Positions 12,485 to 24,405 of a DNA stretch of 64,000 bases are shown in pieces. This DNA comes from Aspidapion aeneum (taxonomy: Eukaryota > Arthropoda > Insecta > Coleoptera > Brentidae): contig OY755039.1 in NCBI GenBank assembly GCA_963576565.1, positions 84,689,289 to 84,753,288 of the forward strand, written 5' to 3'. Both the position numbers and the translations under genes were made by a program. The first letter of the stretch is position 1, and each line of letters opens with the position of its first letter. The notes under the pieces were generated by a model. It ran no database searches. It saw only the letters and a program-made list of their open reading frames with translations, and had not been told where the DNA came from.

Positions 12485-14030
12485 TTGTTCGAGTGCAAAT
12501 GCCACGATATAGATACACTCGTAGGAGGTAGGCAGAGTTCTGGAGTATGGAAATTCATTTCTACAGTAAAAAACCCCACAAAAGAAAAAGTAAACATCCA
12601 GATCATCACACCAGAACAATGGATAAAACCCTACAAGGGACTGCTGCAGGAAACGAGTCCCGAATATCTGTTAGCCTCTCCGAAGAGAGACGTAGAAGTA
12701 CATGGAGAGAAAGTAATCATCGAAAAAAAATTCTAAAGAATAGTATTAAAAAGCTTAAAATCGGAAAAGCTAGCGGACCTGGGGGAATATAAGCTTTAAT
12801 CTTCAAATATGGATCAGAGACACTACTAGAAAATCTCACATATATTATCAATCAATGCATAAACAGACGTGTAGACTATTCATATCCTCAATACATAAAA
12901 AAGGAAACAAGCTGGACTGCAACAATTACAGAGGAATTTCAGTAACCAGTACTTTTAGTAGATCGTACGGTAGGATTCTTAGAGATCTAATAGAGAATGA
13001 TTTTCATGAGCAAGAAGAAGAAGAAGAGCAAAATGGGTTTCGTGCAGGCAGATCTTGTGGTGATTAGGTTTTTGTCTTAAACAAGTAATTGAGGGAAGGA
13101 ACAACAGAAATATAGAGGCTCATGTTAACTTTGTGGACCTACAAAAAGCATAAAATACTGTAAGTAGAAAAATCATGGACAGTGTTAGATCAAACTAATA
13201 TCAATCATACATACATAAAAGCGATAAAAGAACTATACAAAGGGTCAAAATCTAAAATTAAAATTGGAAATCGACTTTCAAAAGAATTCCTGGTAACGAA
13301 AGGCTTAATACAGGGATGTTGTATCTCTCCAATTTTTTTAAAAATATATGTCGCAGTAGCTCTCAAAAACTGGAAACGTAAAGTACACGGCATGGGAATA
13401 CAACTTAACTACCAATTTACCATATACACCCTACAGTTTGCTGAAGACCAAGTAATAGTAGCTAATGATAAAGAATACATGGGGAATAAGATGAGAAAGT
13501 TAATGGAAGAATACCAAAAGTGGGAATTAACAGTGAACGTGGACAAGACACAGTGCTTATGTAGTGAAAACGAGTCCAGTGAGTTAAGCTAAACAATATC
13601 TCCATGCAGTAAGTATGTATACTTGGGTGTCACATTTGATAAGACAGGAACATACTGTAAAGGACTGAAAAAAAGAATAGTAAAAGCAAAGAAGGTTATT
13701 AGATGTTTTAACAGTATTTTATGGAGCAGATAGATAAAAAAGAATGTAAAATTTAACGTATATGAAACAATGGTAAAAAGCACGCTGTTTTATGCAATAG
13801 AGATTTGTCTCGTAACAGAAAAATACAAAACAAAAATGGAAAGTGTCGAAATGGATGCAATAAGAAGAACAATGAGAATATCTAAAACAGATAACATAAG
13901 AAATTTGATCATAAATGAAATAATGGGAATCGAGCGAAGAATAATGAATGACATCACTAAAAGATTACCTATAATGGCAACCAATATCCAAAGATCAATG
14001 AAGCTTGAGAATAACCGTCGGACACCCTAG
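12485..14030 (+). pseudogene. LINE family A reverse transcriptase and C-terminus (broken)
   Basis: RT blocks are visible across shifted frames: KIGKASGPGG (about 12760), SSIHKKGNKLDCNNYRGIS (12879-12935), EQNGFRAGRSC (about 13025), FVDLQKA (13131), LIQGCCISPIF (about 13308) and LQFAEDQVIVAND (about 13435), where the usual FADD is FAED. The tail MDAIRRTMRISKTDNIRN continues to 14030. At least five frameshifts or stops rule out a working enzyme. The FAED change removes one of the two catalytic aspartates. Similar C-terminal peptides occur at 13182-13592 here and on the minus strand at 53121-53955. Confidence 0.8.
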
Positions 14031-14036
14031 AGAAAC

Positions 14037-14061
14037 GTTCGGTTCGGTTCGGTTCGGTTCG
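14037..14061. repeat. GGTTC pentamer microsatellite at LINE 3' end
   Basis: Five tandem GGTTC-type units lie just before the LINE terminus GACATAG. Other copies of this LINE have a non-repetitive TTCTAAACYGACATAG at this point, so the repeat expanded inside this copy. The same pentamer run occurs at 22604-22628. Confidence 0.8.
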
Positions 14062-14303
14062 ACATAGTAGTATTAAATTAATAACTGAAAACTATTTTTA
14101 TACATACGTTAATTTTAATCTAAATTATAGATTACCTATACTAAAGGAAAAATAATATTTTATTACTTTAAAAAAAAATTGTCAAGGATAAAAAATGCGT
14201 TTTAGGTTTTATAACCCTTTAAATACTGCTGTTATTTTCTATGCCTAGAAATAAACATTTTATTTTAATTTTATTTTTAAATAACGTTTTTATAATATTT
14301 TAG

Positions 14304-14565
14304 GTTTGATTCAGATGGTTTCTGGGAATGCGTTATCAAATATGGTACCCACACCATGTACCATCCCTGTTCAACCTGCAAAATGGGTCTGCAATCAGAT
14401 CCAGAAGCTGTAGTAACCGAAGAATTTCAAATTTATGGAATTGCCAACCTAAGAATAGCAGATGCGTCGGTTTTTCCAAATATCATTGCAGCGTACCTTC
14501 AAGCTACTGTGGTTGCATTTGCCGAAAAGTGTGCGGAGTTAATTAAAGAAAAATACTTAAATTAA
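14304..14565 (+). CDS. GMC oxidoreductase, C-terminal exon (partial gene)
   Basis: This is the last exon of a glucose-methanol-choline oxidoreductase, a family of FAD-dependent alcohol and sugar dehydrogenases greatly expanded in insects. It follows a good splice acceptor (ATATTTTAG, ending 14303); the first base completes a codon begun upstream. About 87 residues are encoded to the TAA at 14563-14565. The family C-terminal signatures are clear: YHPCSTCKMG, whose His is the conserved active-site histidine, then DPEAVV, IYGIANLRIADASVFPN and a final amphipathic stretch AFAEKCAELIKEKY. The second catalytic position, normally in a SGNTNAP-like motif, reads IAAYLQATV here, so the usual Asn/His is missing. 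That suggests a divergent member or altered chemistry. The exon is intact. I could not find the upstream exons, which would lie before the LINE at 10870-14070 or outside the window. Confidence 0.85.
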
Positions 14566-14695
14566 TAGTTAGTTTCTAGTTTTTTTGTGGTTCTCGCATT
14601 TCTGATTGAAATCGTCGACTATATAGTAACCCTTCACGCCTTAATCTTCTATCTCTAATTAATAGTAGTGTCATACTAAAAATGTTTTAGGACTC

Positions 14696-14948
14696 CGTTT
14701 AGAGAACGCTCTTTAGCCGTTCTAAATCTCACGTAAACTAAATCTCAAATCAGTCACATAATTCTTGGTATAAATTAGAAGTCCCTCTTAATTTTGTTTT
14801 CTATTTTCCTGAAGGCTTTCTATTGTTAAGTAAGCACATTATAAAAAGCCGTTTTGGAGATCAATCTAGAAAAGGCTCTTCATCCAGTCTCAAGAGCTTG
14901 TTTAAAATAAAAATAGGGCTGTCGCTTATTCCTAAGTAATAATAGGGT
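14696..14948 (+). repeat. Direct repeat, left copy
   Basis: This segment, from GTTTAGAGAACGCTC through TAAGCACATTATAAA to a CTGTCGCTTATTCC-like end, recurs in the same orientation at 18748-19073, with short indels. The two copies bracket the foldback element at 15081-18711. Confidence 0.75.
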
Positions 14949-15727
14949 CATAAAATTTAAAATCGAGTTAAATCCGTTTGCAATTAATTTTAAATGCTAA
15001 TAATATCTCAGAGACTTATCTTTTAATTTTGTTTGCAGCGTTATTGATATATTTTTGCCAATGTTTTTGATTGTGGCGTAATAGTCCAGTCAACGAGAGG
15101 GTTGTAGAGTGCATGGAGGGGGCGAAAATATTTATTTTCGGGAATAGTTTTAGGGTAGTTAGGGCATTTCCATAACAAAAGTCCCCACCCCTAGCCCCCT
15201 CGTTTCAGTGGCGAAGGGGGGTAAAAAGATGCAATTGTTGGGTTTTTTGCCTATAACTCGATTACGGCGCATTGTACAAAAAACATTTTATATTAAAAAT
15301 TAAAGAGCATTAAATTTCCCACTAAATGTGTATGCTAACCTGATTTAAGTGTAACAGATTTTGAGATAGTGGCAACCAAAAGGCCTTAATTTTTTAAAAA
15401 CACATTTGGGCCCATATTTTTTATCAGACTTGTTATTCTAAATTTTGGTTTTTAATTTTAGCAAAAATTTGTGAAGAACGACAATGTAGTGCATTCAATT
15501 TTACAAAATAAATCTATTTATTTTTAAATATGTGTTCATAAATTAAAAGTTAAAGGCGTTTCAGTTTTGAGCTGAAATTGCTGATTTTCTACAAAAAACT
15601 GTGTAATTATTGCATGTAACTTCATCATTAATATCATTATGAAACTCCGGTCAAGCTATCGATTTCGAGGGCACTAGAGCGGGGCTAAATTCAAAGGAAT
15701 AAGTATTATTTGAAAACAAACTTAAAA

Positions 15728-16299
15728 AAAACGAGGTTACTTTGCTCCACTTTTTTGAGTTAATTCGAAAAATTTAAAGAAATAACCAAAAATTATAATG
15801 AAAAACACATAGCATAGGTAATTAACAAAGGACATTTTTATTACAAAATACTTAGTATTATAAATATTTTTTTAACTTGAACAGTGGAGCAAAGTTTCCC
15901 ATGTTACTTTGCCCCACTTTATAAAATATGAAAAAAAAAACATAGGTGTTTCATATGTTGACGCAAACTACACCCAACATTTAGTTAGCTTTTCCCCAAA
16001 CATTCAAAATGGTGAATAAAAAATTTAAAAATATTGGTTTGGTTTTTTAATATATAAATCGATAACTGCACTAGACACAAAATTTTTCGAGGTAAAATTT
16101 TAAAGGAATTTTAAGCTGCACACGAGACGACTAAGCGGGAAACAGCCACTACCGCGTCTTTGAAAAATCAAATTCGCAACGGATAATTCACGCGTGGTGG
16201 CGTTGTGGTGCATGTGCAGATTTTTAATGTGGAATATCTAAGAACTTTTTTTCGCAATGGAGCAAAGTAGGACCAGGGGGCGCAAGGTAACCTCGTTTT
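15728..16299. mobile_element. Possible MITE inside the foldback core
   Basis: AAAACGAGGTTAC (15728-15740) and its exact reverse complement GTAACCTCGTTTT (16287-16299) bound 572 bp. Inside, TTACTTTGCTCCAC follows the left end, GGAGCAAAGTA precedes the right end, and a third related TTACTTTGCCCCAC lies at about 15904. No clear target-site duplication was found. Confidence 0.4.
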
Positions 16300-17919
16300 A
16301 CGGTATCATTATTACTAAGGGTTATAACTTAATTGAGCCAGCTAAAAAATTGGCTGGAACTATAAAGTTTGCTTTAGATTCCCAACCTCATAGTTCTGGA
16401 GTTGTTACTACACTTGGGTGATGTTATAATAGATCAGATTAATATTTGGATAAAGGTGATGTGAAAATGTTTGCAATTATTATTATTATAATTATTTTGT
16501 TTGTCTTGATTTCTCGGACTTCTGATACACTTCAGAATTTTTAAGTCTATAGTTTCATATTTGCCTCTGATTTTATAAATAAACATTTTAGGGAACTTTC
16601 ATTTACCAAGGAGTTATGCCATTTTAGCAGGTATAACTGTTAAGCAAGTTCTACTTGAGCATACAAATAGCGGGGATTCTAAAACACTTAGCTCGGTTTT
16701 TGTATTTTAGGGTATTTTTTGTCAAGCTTTATAAATCGTAGCTGACCCCTCCAAAATGCCTCTGATGTTCCATCGCAACAGTCAGTAAAACCATGCAAGA
16801 ACAATATTTTTTTTTAGTCCTAGCTGCTGCATTTCGTAGATGCAATATACGAGGGTTTTAACTGCTTCCCTCATAGGATTTATTAACAAAATATTGTGGT
16901 CGGGTGGAGTTTTGCGACTAGGATTACCGAAAAATCTATTTTCTATAATGATGGCTACATGGAGTTTAGAATTGCAGTGCTCACAATATCTTGTAATGAT
17001 AGCAGCGGTGTGATTCTACTTTATTAAAGTTTTTATTAATAAGTTTATAAACTGATTTTTCCATGCAATAGCGTCTTTTTTTGTTTTGCAGCTTTAGTAC
17101 TCATTTTTGTAATGTTACATCTATTAAACACAACCATTAATTCAATTATCTAGAATTAATTCAATGCTGTAAAAAAACAACAGTGCAAAACTAGCGTGAA
17201 TAATAGGTCTTGATTAATTTGACTTATCCATTACAAAGTTTGGGTTGTTAGGTCGGTTTATTAGGTTGGTTGGTAAAGTTGCTTTAGTAATTGAGGATCT
17301 TCTTTGCCACAACATTTTATGCAGTAAAAAGATCCCAGCAATAACTACATCAATTTGATGATTTTTTCCCAACAAAAGATTTACAAAAAGTGCTCTAATT
17401 TTGGATCCGACACTGATTTTAATTATATTTTTTGTGTATTAAAATATATTTATTCAATTTATTTTATCAAAGGTATCACTCTTGAATAATACAAAAAATA
17501 ATAAGATTTTTAAATTGAGAAATCTGGTTAAAAATATTACTTTGCTGTATCTCTTGATATGTTATAGATAAATTAGTAAATGCTACATACTTTTAAAGTA
17601 ATTTGATTGGTCTACAACTTTTACATTGATAAATTTCTTCTAAAATTAAAAATGTAAGTGTTAGATGAGCAAGAATTAACGGTTTTTGGTGGCCACTATC
17701 TGATAGTCTCTTACACTGAAAGGTAAGTTAAGTATAACCGTTTTGTAGGAAACTTGATGCTCTGTTATTTTTAAATATACATTTTTTTTGTACAACGCGC
17801 CGTAATCGAGTTATTGCAAAAATCCGAAAAATTGCACTTTTTCACCCCCCTCCGCCACTAAAGCGGGAGGCCAAGGGGTAGGGACTTTTGATATGTTAAC
17901 GTCCTAACCACTCTAAAAA

Positions 17920-18635
<716 letters not shown>

Positions 18636-18747
18636 CTAAAAATATTCCCGGAGAGAAAAGATCTCCCCCCTCCATGCACTCTACAACCCCTTAATGACCA
18701 TTTATTAACTGGGCTAGAAGCACACTGTAAAGATGCATTTCAGTACT

Positions 18748-19073
18748 CAGTTTAGAGAACGCTCTTTATAACAAAATGGGTCTGTCAGTCATTTTTATGG
18801 ACATAATGGTAATGTCACAGAATTTTAAATCAAGTTCAGTTCATATGTAAACTAATTCCCAATTGATTCACCTAATTCTTGCTATAAATTAGCCCTCTTT
18901 TTCAATTTTGTTTTCTATTTTCTTGTTTATATTTCCCTGAAGGATTTCTATTGTTACGTAAGCACATTATAAACAGGCGTTTTAGAGCTCAGTCTGGAAA
19001 AGGCTCTTCAAGCGCTCTCACTGACTTGTTTATAATAAAAATGGGCCTGTCGCTCATCCCTGAGTAATAGTGA
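18748..19073 (+). repeat. Direct repeat, right copy
   Basis: Same orientation as 14696-14948. It starts AGTTTAGAGAACGCTCTTTA and runs through GTAAGCACATTATAAA to CTGTCGCTCATCCCTGAG. It has about 70 bp of extra sequence near its start relative to the left copy. Confidence 0.75.
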
Positions 19074-19723
19074 TGTCTAAGTTTGATAAATTGGCGATCT
19101 CGGCGTAAACACGTTAGCCTTTCGAACCCACAGTCGTAGAAAAAAAAAACTGGAACAGCTGCAATCGCATCCCTTTCAAAGTTTTATTAAATAGTTCCTA
19201 AAGTGAGATGTACGATTCGGATTTTTATACAGGGCTCGACTTTGAACGTTTAGCCTTTATGAAAAGCGTATAAAAAAGGATGAACTTATGGAAAGCAAGC
19301 GGATTCAGGAGCGTTTACCGCTGTGACTCAAATTTCATTAATAGTTTTTTATTACTCAACAGGAGCAATCAAAGTAAGATTTCCACATTTAGAAGTCGAA
19401 GAAATGGTCATTATTATTTATTTCGTTATTTTAGCTTTAATCAGGAAACATTGAATCGAGAAAAATTCAATTTTTTAATAGTTTTTTCTTCCACAATAAC
19501 CTTGCTCTTTTATTCAGTCGCGTTTAAATGCCGCTGAAGTATTTGATCTCCTGGCGGTGGCTCACGAAGTCAACTCAGGAAACAGAGTAGGGGACAACAT
19601 TTTTGGGGGTAGGGATGTACGAGTGCCCTAAACCTCTTAACCCTCTACTGGTTTCAGTCTGCAGAATGGAGTGGACTTAAAATGGAGGGACCATTCCTCT
19701 TGCAAAAAAAACAATAAGTTGAA

Positions 19724-19960
19724 GAGAATTATTGAAATAAAGCCAGGCTATAATAGTGCCAGGCACAAATTTGACACCTTCACATTATTATCAGCTGTAA
19801 TCTTTCAACTCACGGCCTTTGTTTACTATATGAACCGGAATAAACAGTGCCTTCTTTTATTAATTAAACATAAACGACGAAAGTTTTAAATTCGACTTGT
19901 GTCGATGTGTCAAAATAGTGCCTTGCACAATTATAGCCTGGCTGTATTTCAATAATTCTC
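19724..19960. mobile_element. MITE with 55-bp terminal inverted repeats
   Basis: The left end, from GAGAATTATTGAAAT through AGCCAGGCTATAAT to TTTGACAC, pairs over about 55 bp with the right end, from GTGTCAAAATAGTGCC through ATTATAGCCTGGCT to ATTTCAATAATTCTC, with a few mismatches. Total length is 237 bp. No coding capacity; the frame at 19671-19889 overlaps it by chance. Target duplication not resolved. Confidence 0.75.
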
Positions 19961-21179
19961 TATAAATATTAATATTTTAAGTTTAACTTTTCTAAGAATT
20001 TATTTGACAAATTAAATTTAATAAAATCTTATGTGGGGGGTTTTATTTTAACATAAAAAATAATTTTAGTGGGTACGCCAACTTGTGAAGCTTTAAATTT
20101 CCTCGACTTAGGGCCTATAGTGGATGGGATAGAGAACATAGAGAATATAGAAGCTCTAAGAAAATCGATATTAATATCGCTAGCCTGTCACGTCAATGTT
20201 GTTTGAATTTGACTAGGCTGTACTAAAGAGAGAGAGAGATAATATATCCAAATATGTCAACATACAGGGACTCTAGGCTGTACTATGTAAATATGGTAAT
20301 GGCGGATCGTCTGGATGAGATGGATAATTGTTTCCAAATTGACGGATTGCATTGACATATGTTCACCCATTTTCAACAAAAAAATTACAGGCCACAATTC
20401 CACATAAATCCACTGATTTCTCTGAGGTGTGATTTGCATGCACTTATAAATTTAAACTCAAACAGATGGTGCTGTTGACACCACATATAAAATTACCTTA
20501 ACGAAGAAATGGTTGATTTAAGCACTTAATTTGTTACTGTAAATAAATTATACCTGGCTCAAACATATTTACTTACGTTGATCAAAGGACTTAGTCTTTT
20601 GACTTATTGTCATTTAAGTTGCTATAATTCAAGAACTACGGGTAAGGTCACTGTATAACTTGTGCTTAATGATAAAAGTAACACACTTGGTATGGATACA
20701 CATAAGACTCGCTCGAACATTTTACGAAAGGGAACCACCCCCTCAACATGCCCTCAACCCTGGCAGGGGAGTGGTTCCTCTTCTTAAACTTTGCTTTTTG
20801 ACGGTTTTTTGCTAATAACTCGAAAACAGTCAACTTTTGTAAAAATATTCCAAAGATGATTTTGCAGGCGGAGAAAATTTCCTTTTAACCATGTACCCTA
20901 CTATGCTCTAAAGGCAGTGGTGCACCCTCGATAGGCCAACGAAAAAAGGGAAAAATGTTTAAAATATGATTTTGTTATTTTTCTTGTGGCATTTTGTATC
21001 CTTAACACACTGTTTTTTTTTTCAGAAAAAAGTTAAATATTTATTCAGTTAGACATTTAAAAGTAGCCGCTTTGAAATAAAAATAAATGTGTTTGTAGAA
21101 ATCCTTAAATCAAACAAAAATTTTGAAGTTTCATTTTGTTAACTCAGTAAATAATACTTAGTATATTTTCGATTAGTAT
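19961..21179. other. No gene recognised
   Basis: AT-rich DNA with a short GA run (20226-20240), a repeated TAGGCTGTACTA phrase (about 20213 and 20274) and a GGAACCAC...GTGGTTCC hairpin (20731-20778) that resembles the centre of the following foldback element. No coding signal seen. Confidence 0.4.
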
Positions 21180-22125
21180 TAACTTAAAACATAATTTTTC
21201 GAGTTGAATTATTTTAAACTGTGGGGAGGGGGCATCCCCCTCAAGCCCCCCTCGAAAGTGATCTCTTACAGTATTTTTCTAATTATTTGCAAAATTTTAA
21301 CTTGGCCAAAAACAACTAAGTAATAGTTATTAAGGTTGACCAAATGTCCTCTCTAACGATGTATAACACGCGCTCCTTACATCAGTGGCGCACTATTAAT
21401 AGACATTTAAATAAATGAGCGGTGTGGAAAAAACAATATTTTTTTTTAATTTAATATTTAAAACTCGTTTTTAAAGCTGAAAAAATTTCCTTTCATACGA
21501 TGTATATCACTCCCGTCTCAAGGCAGCGGTAGATCTGGCATAGACGCATCAAAAATGGTCAAATTTCGTATACACTTGAATTTTCATTTAAGACAACCAT
21601 GTTGGAATAGTACTAATACACACACTGCGTTCAACGAGAGAAGCAGCACACTTAGTATGAACATACATTATACTCCCCCGAAAAAATAACAAGGAGGAAC
21701 CATCCGCCCACTCTTGGTGGGTGTGGTTCCCCCCCCAAATATTTTTTCAACATGTTTTATTACTTAATATATCAAATTTGACCATTTGTAGGGCGTCTAT
21801 GCAAGATCTTCCGCTGCGTTGAGAGGGAGCAATGTACATCGTTGGAAAGGAAATTTCGTCGTCTTTAAAAATAAGTTTTAAAACTATACATGAAAATTAA
21901 AAATAATGTAAGCGGGGCGTGTTATATATTGTTAGAGAGGACTTTGCACCAGCCTCAAGAATTGTTACTTAGTTGGTTTTTGCCAAAAAGTTTGTAAATA
22001 ATTGGGAAAATACTCTAAAACAGCACTTTAAAGGGGCGTGAGAGGGAGGATGCCCCGTATCCCCACTTTAAAAAAGGTTGACTAGAAAAAGTCAGTTTTA
22101 AGTTATTACTCTTTGGTAAATAAAT
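21180..22125. mobile_element. Foldback element with central hairpin
   Basis: The left arm (about 21180-21600) and right arm (about 21740-22125) are inverted copies. GGGGAGGGGGCATCCCCC (left) corresponds to GGAGGATGCCCCGTATCCCC (right). GTCCTCTCTAACGATGTATAACACGC on the left answers the minus-strand reading of the TATATTGTTAGAGAGGAC region on the right. CAGCGGTAGATCTGGCATAG pairs with TATGCAAGATCTTCCGCTG. The centre (21704-21736) is a tight hairpin, GGAACCA...TGGTTCC. Arms are diverged, so the element is old. No transposase is present. Confidence 0.65.
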
Positions 22126-22189
22126 TACGTTATTATTATTATGATTATTATTGCATTTTAGCCGTATTTAAATTAAACTTTGTTTGCAT

Positions 22190-22195
22190 TTTATT
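22190..22195 (-). promoter_or_regulatory. Polyadenylation signal
   Basis: AATAAA on the minus strand, 19 bases after the stop codon of the exon at 22214-22509. Its position supports that exon being a real 3' terminal exon. Confidence 0.5.
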
Positions 22196-22213
22196 AATTT
22201 TAACAATGCTTTG

Positions 22214-22509
22214 TTAATTATTGGCAATATCAACTTCACCATTTTCTGTGTCGTTTTTACTTGAACTTTCTTCCAATTTCACTGGTTCGCTATTCTGTAC
22301 TGATTGAGTAATAGTTTCCTCCACGTCCTGTGCTTCTGTAGTTATATCTTCAGCATCGTTGTTAACATCACTTGCAACTTCAACTGTGGTTTCAACAGAA
22401 ACTATAGTTGTTGCAATTGAAGCAGCAACGTCAACCTCAACAACGGGTGGTATTTCATCAGAAACTTTGGCCACAGGAATTGTAGATGTCGTCGTGGTTG
22501 AAGATGTTG
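22214..22509 (-). CDS. Terminal exon of an unrecognised acidic Thr/Ser-rich protein
   Basis: I do not recognise this protein. The exon starts after a pyrimidine-rich acceptor (minus-strand TTTTATTTTTAG) at 22509 and stays open to a TAA at 22216-22214. It encodes about 98 residues: a Thr/Ser run (TSSTTTTST), then a Val/Ala/Thr-rich part, then an acidic tail (AEDITTEAQDVEETI, KLEESSSKNDTENGEV). There are no Cys or aromatic residues, so it should be disordered and may be O-glycosylated if secreted. AATAAA follows closely. The reading frame also continues upstream of the acceptor to about 22567; another acceptor-like TAATACAG there would match the phase of the possible signal-peptide exon at 27354-27416. 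With the stronger acceptor the phases do not match, and an unseen small exon would be needed. Confidence 0.45.
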
Positions 22510-22603
22510 CTAAAAATAAAATTCTATATGCACATTCAACAAAAACCGCAAGCTGTATTAAAATTTTGATTTAAAATAAACAAAGTTTTGCATTTCTTTT
22601 GAT

Positions 22604-22628
22604 TCGGTTCGGTTCGGTTCGGTTCGGT
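22604..22628. repeat. GGTTC pentamer microsatellite
   Basis: Five tandem GGTTC-type units preceded by GATTC. It lies about 40 bp upstream, in minus-strand terms, of the open frame of the acidic exon, in the putative intron. The same pentamer occurs at the LINE end at 14037-14061. Confidence 0.85.
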
Positions 22629-23300
22629 TTTGTTTTGTCAAAGCTAATTATGATATGTAATCCTATTCAAAACGAACTACATTTAACACATAACTAAATT
22701 TTAGACTATTACTTAGAGACTACCTGTTCCTCTTATACTTAAACTTTACACACCAAAGATTCAAACCAACTTCGTTTTTTGTTTAGTTAGATTTCCGTTA
22801 TGTAGTTAGTTACCCAAGTAACATTTTAGGGCATATTGACAAGCTGAAGGGTCTTCAATGAATCTCAGAAATTTCACTTTGTTCCTTAAAAAATTACTTT
22901 TAAGTTAAAGGTTTGTAGGATATGTCATATACTGGGACAAAGAACCCAAGAAATCGATATTAATAAACAACAAATTTTGAAAAATTCTTTTAGGAAAAAC
23001 AACAACCTCTAAGACGATGTTCGCAGAAAAACGATAAACGCCAATATTTTTTGTTCTTTTTGATAATTTTTACTTTGTTTTTGTTAATTTTACTTAAACA
23101 CTCACTAACTGAGATTATTGTTCTTCTTTTTATATTTTAAATTAAAAATATTTTCATTTCTTCCTATTCTGACAGATGTATAGGGCGCCACAAAACAGGG
23201 ACCCCGGAAGAAATTTTAAGTTTTTTTGAACCATATGGGTTTAAATGAAGTTGAAAACTTGTCTAAACACAGACATTGCTCAAAGTCTCATCTAGGTAAT

Positions 23301-24264
23301 TAAGGGCCCATCGCAACGACTTTTAAAATTCCTTTTCTTAACTATGGATTGCTTTAATTTTAAGAATGCCTTATTTTTAAATTTGTTGCACCGAGCAAAA
23401 ATCTCCTCTTCTTTGTTAAGATGCGGCCACCTTGTGACCCAATCAGGCAACGCCGCTGTTTCAACCAACATAATTTTTAAAGTATGAAAAAACAACAACA
23501 ACACCCAGTACGTCCCAAAATAGTTTTGTCAAAACCCATCAATTTCCTATGTCAAGTCGCCTTTAAAAATTTATTTACAAAAATGAAAGTTCTTGAATTT
23601 TTGGAAGAATATTTGGAAGATGATGAAATCGAGATGGTGCTACTCGATTTTTTGGAATTTGGGTGTCCTTGTCGCTTTGTTGGTACAGTCGCGTATTTTT
23701 TCCCGGGCTGGTTGACGGTTCCCCATCCAGCGCAGGACAAAATCCGCGCCCGGCCGAAAAATGTACTGCTCCTAAGGCAAAGGCCAATAAGGCACCTGCC
23801 CATAAGGCTCCTGTCCATAAAGCAGCGGCCCATAGACCCCTGGATATAACCAAAGGATTAAAAATTATAATGAAATTAGGGTAAAATGTAAAGGCAGAAA
23901 GGAAAATCGTCTTGTTACTTCATGCACTGCAGTTTCATTTAAATTCAAGGGTTTTCTTACACTGGTCAGTCCTATCCTACCCTTACCGCTGTACCCACCA
24001 GGCTGTGAACAACAGTTAACCCAAAAATCGGACGAAAATACTGTAATAAAAATTAGATTCAACTTTATTTAAATTATTTTTCTTCCTTACAAATCTTTTT
24101 GTAATCGATACATAGGTATATTTTTTCACAAAAACATTGTGCCAAAAGAACCAAAATCTAGCCGTTATCTTGTGCAATAAAGTTTTTCAAAATCATTTTT
24201 ATTTATTTAAAAAAAAACAAGTTTTTTACTTTATTTACTTAAAAAAGACCAAATTCACTTTAAT
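23301..24264 (+). repeat. Duplicated 1-kb element, copy 1
   Basis: This block and 24406-25373 are close copies (offset 1105-1108 bp) with the same start (TAAGGGCCCATCGCAACGAC here, TAAGGGCCAATCGCACCGAC there) and the same end (CACTTTAATC). They are separated by about 141 bp of unrelated sequence. Both are preceded by TAA and start GGGCC; TAA/TTA target triplets and G/C-rich ends are features of PIF/Harbinger elements. No matching right terminal repeat is visible, so that assignment is a weak inference. Confidence 0.7.
23484..23849 (+). pseudogene. Unrecognised ORF in 1-kb element, copy 1 (possible transposase N-terminus)
   Basis: About 121 residues. It starts MKKQQQHP; an internal Met at 23583 begins MKVLEFLEEYLEDDEIEM, an acidic helical stretch. 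Short acidic N-termini of this kind occur in PIF/Harbinger transposases, but no catalytic DDE domain follows. An alternative frame (23663-23884) encodes a Lys/Ala/His-rich run (KAPAHKAPVHKAAAH) that is also open in both copies. I cannot say which frame, if either, is real. Confidence 0.25.
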
Positions 24265-24405
24265 CAAAACACTGCTTATTTGTAGGTATTGTCAGTTGCT
24301 ATGGCTATGCCAGACGGGTAACATTATGTGACCAGCATCCTATCTTTAAGCAGTTCTTAAGGAACAGTAAAGTCACGAAAAAAGCTGACTTAATTTTAAC
24401 AACAC

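Larger units (their letters stand above)
10870..14070 (+). mobile_element. LINE family A, full-length but decayed
   Basis: This contains, in order, a GC-richer 5' leader (about 10870-11290), an apurinic-type endonuclease domain, a reverse transcriptase domain and a 3' end matching the two minus-strand family A copies at 492-862 and 53092-53953. Frameshifts and stops break it throughout. The leader has the 'TTGGCTCGTCAAAGG' to 'CAAGTAGGGGGTTG' layout that I recall from insect elements annotated as endonuclease-reverse transcriptase. The 5' edge is an estimate. The 3' end is GACATAGTAGTA, preceded by a GGTTC pentamer run absent from the other copies. About 200 bp of the C-terminal region is deleted before that end. 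Confidence 0.75.

Noticed and set aside
19280..19537. 85-residue plus-strand ORF
   Set aside because: No motif, no flanking signals; length within chance expectation.
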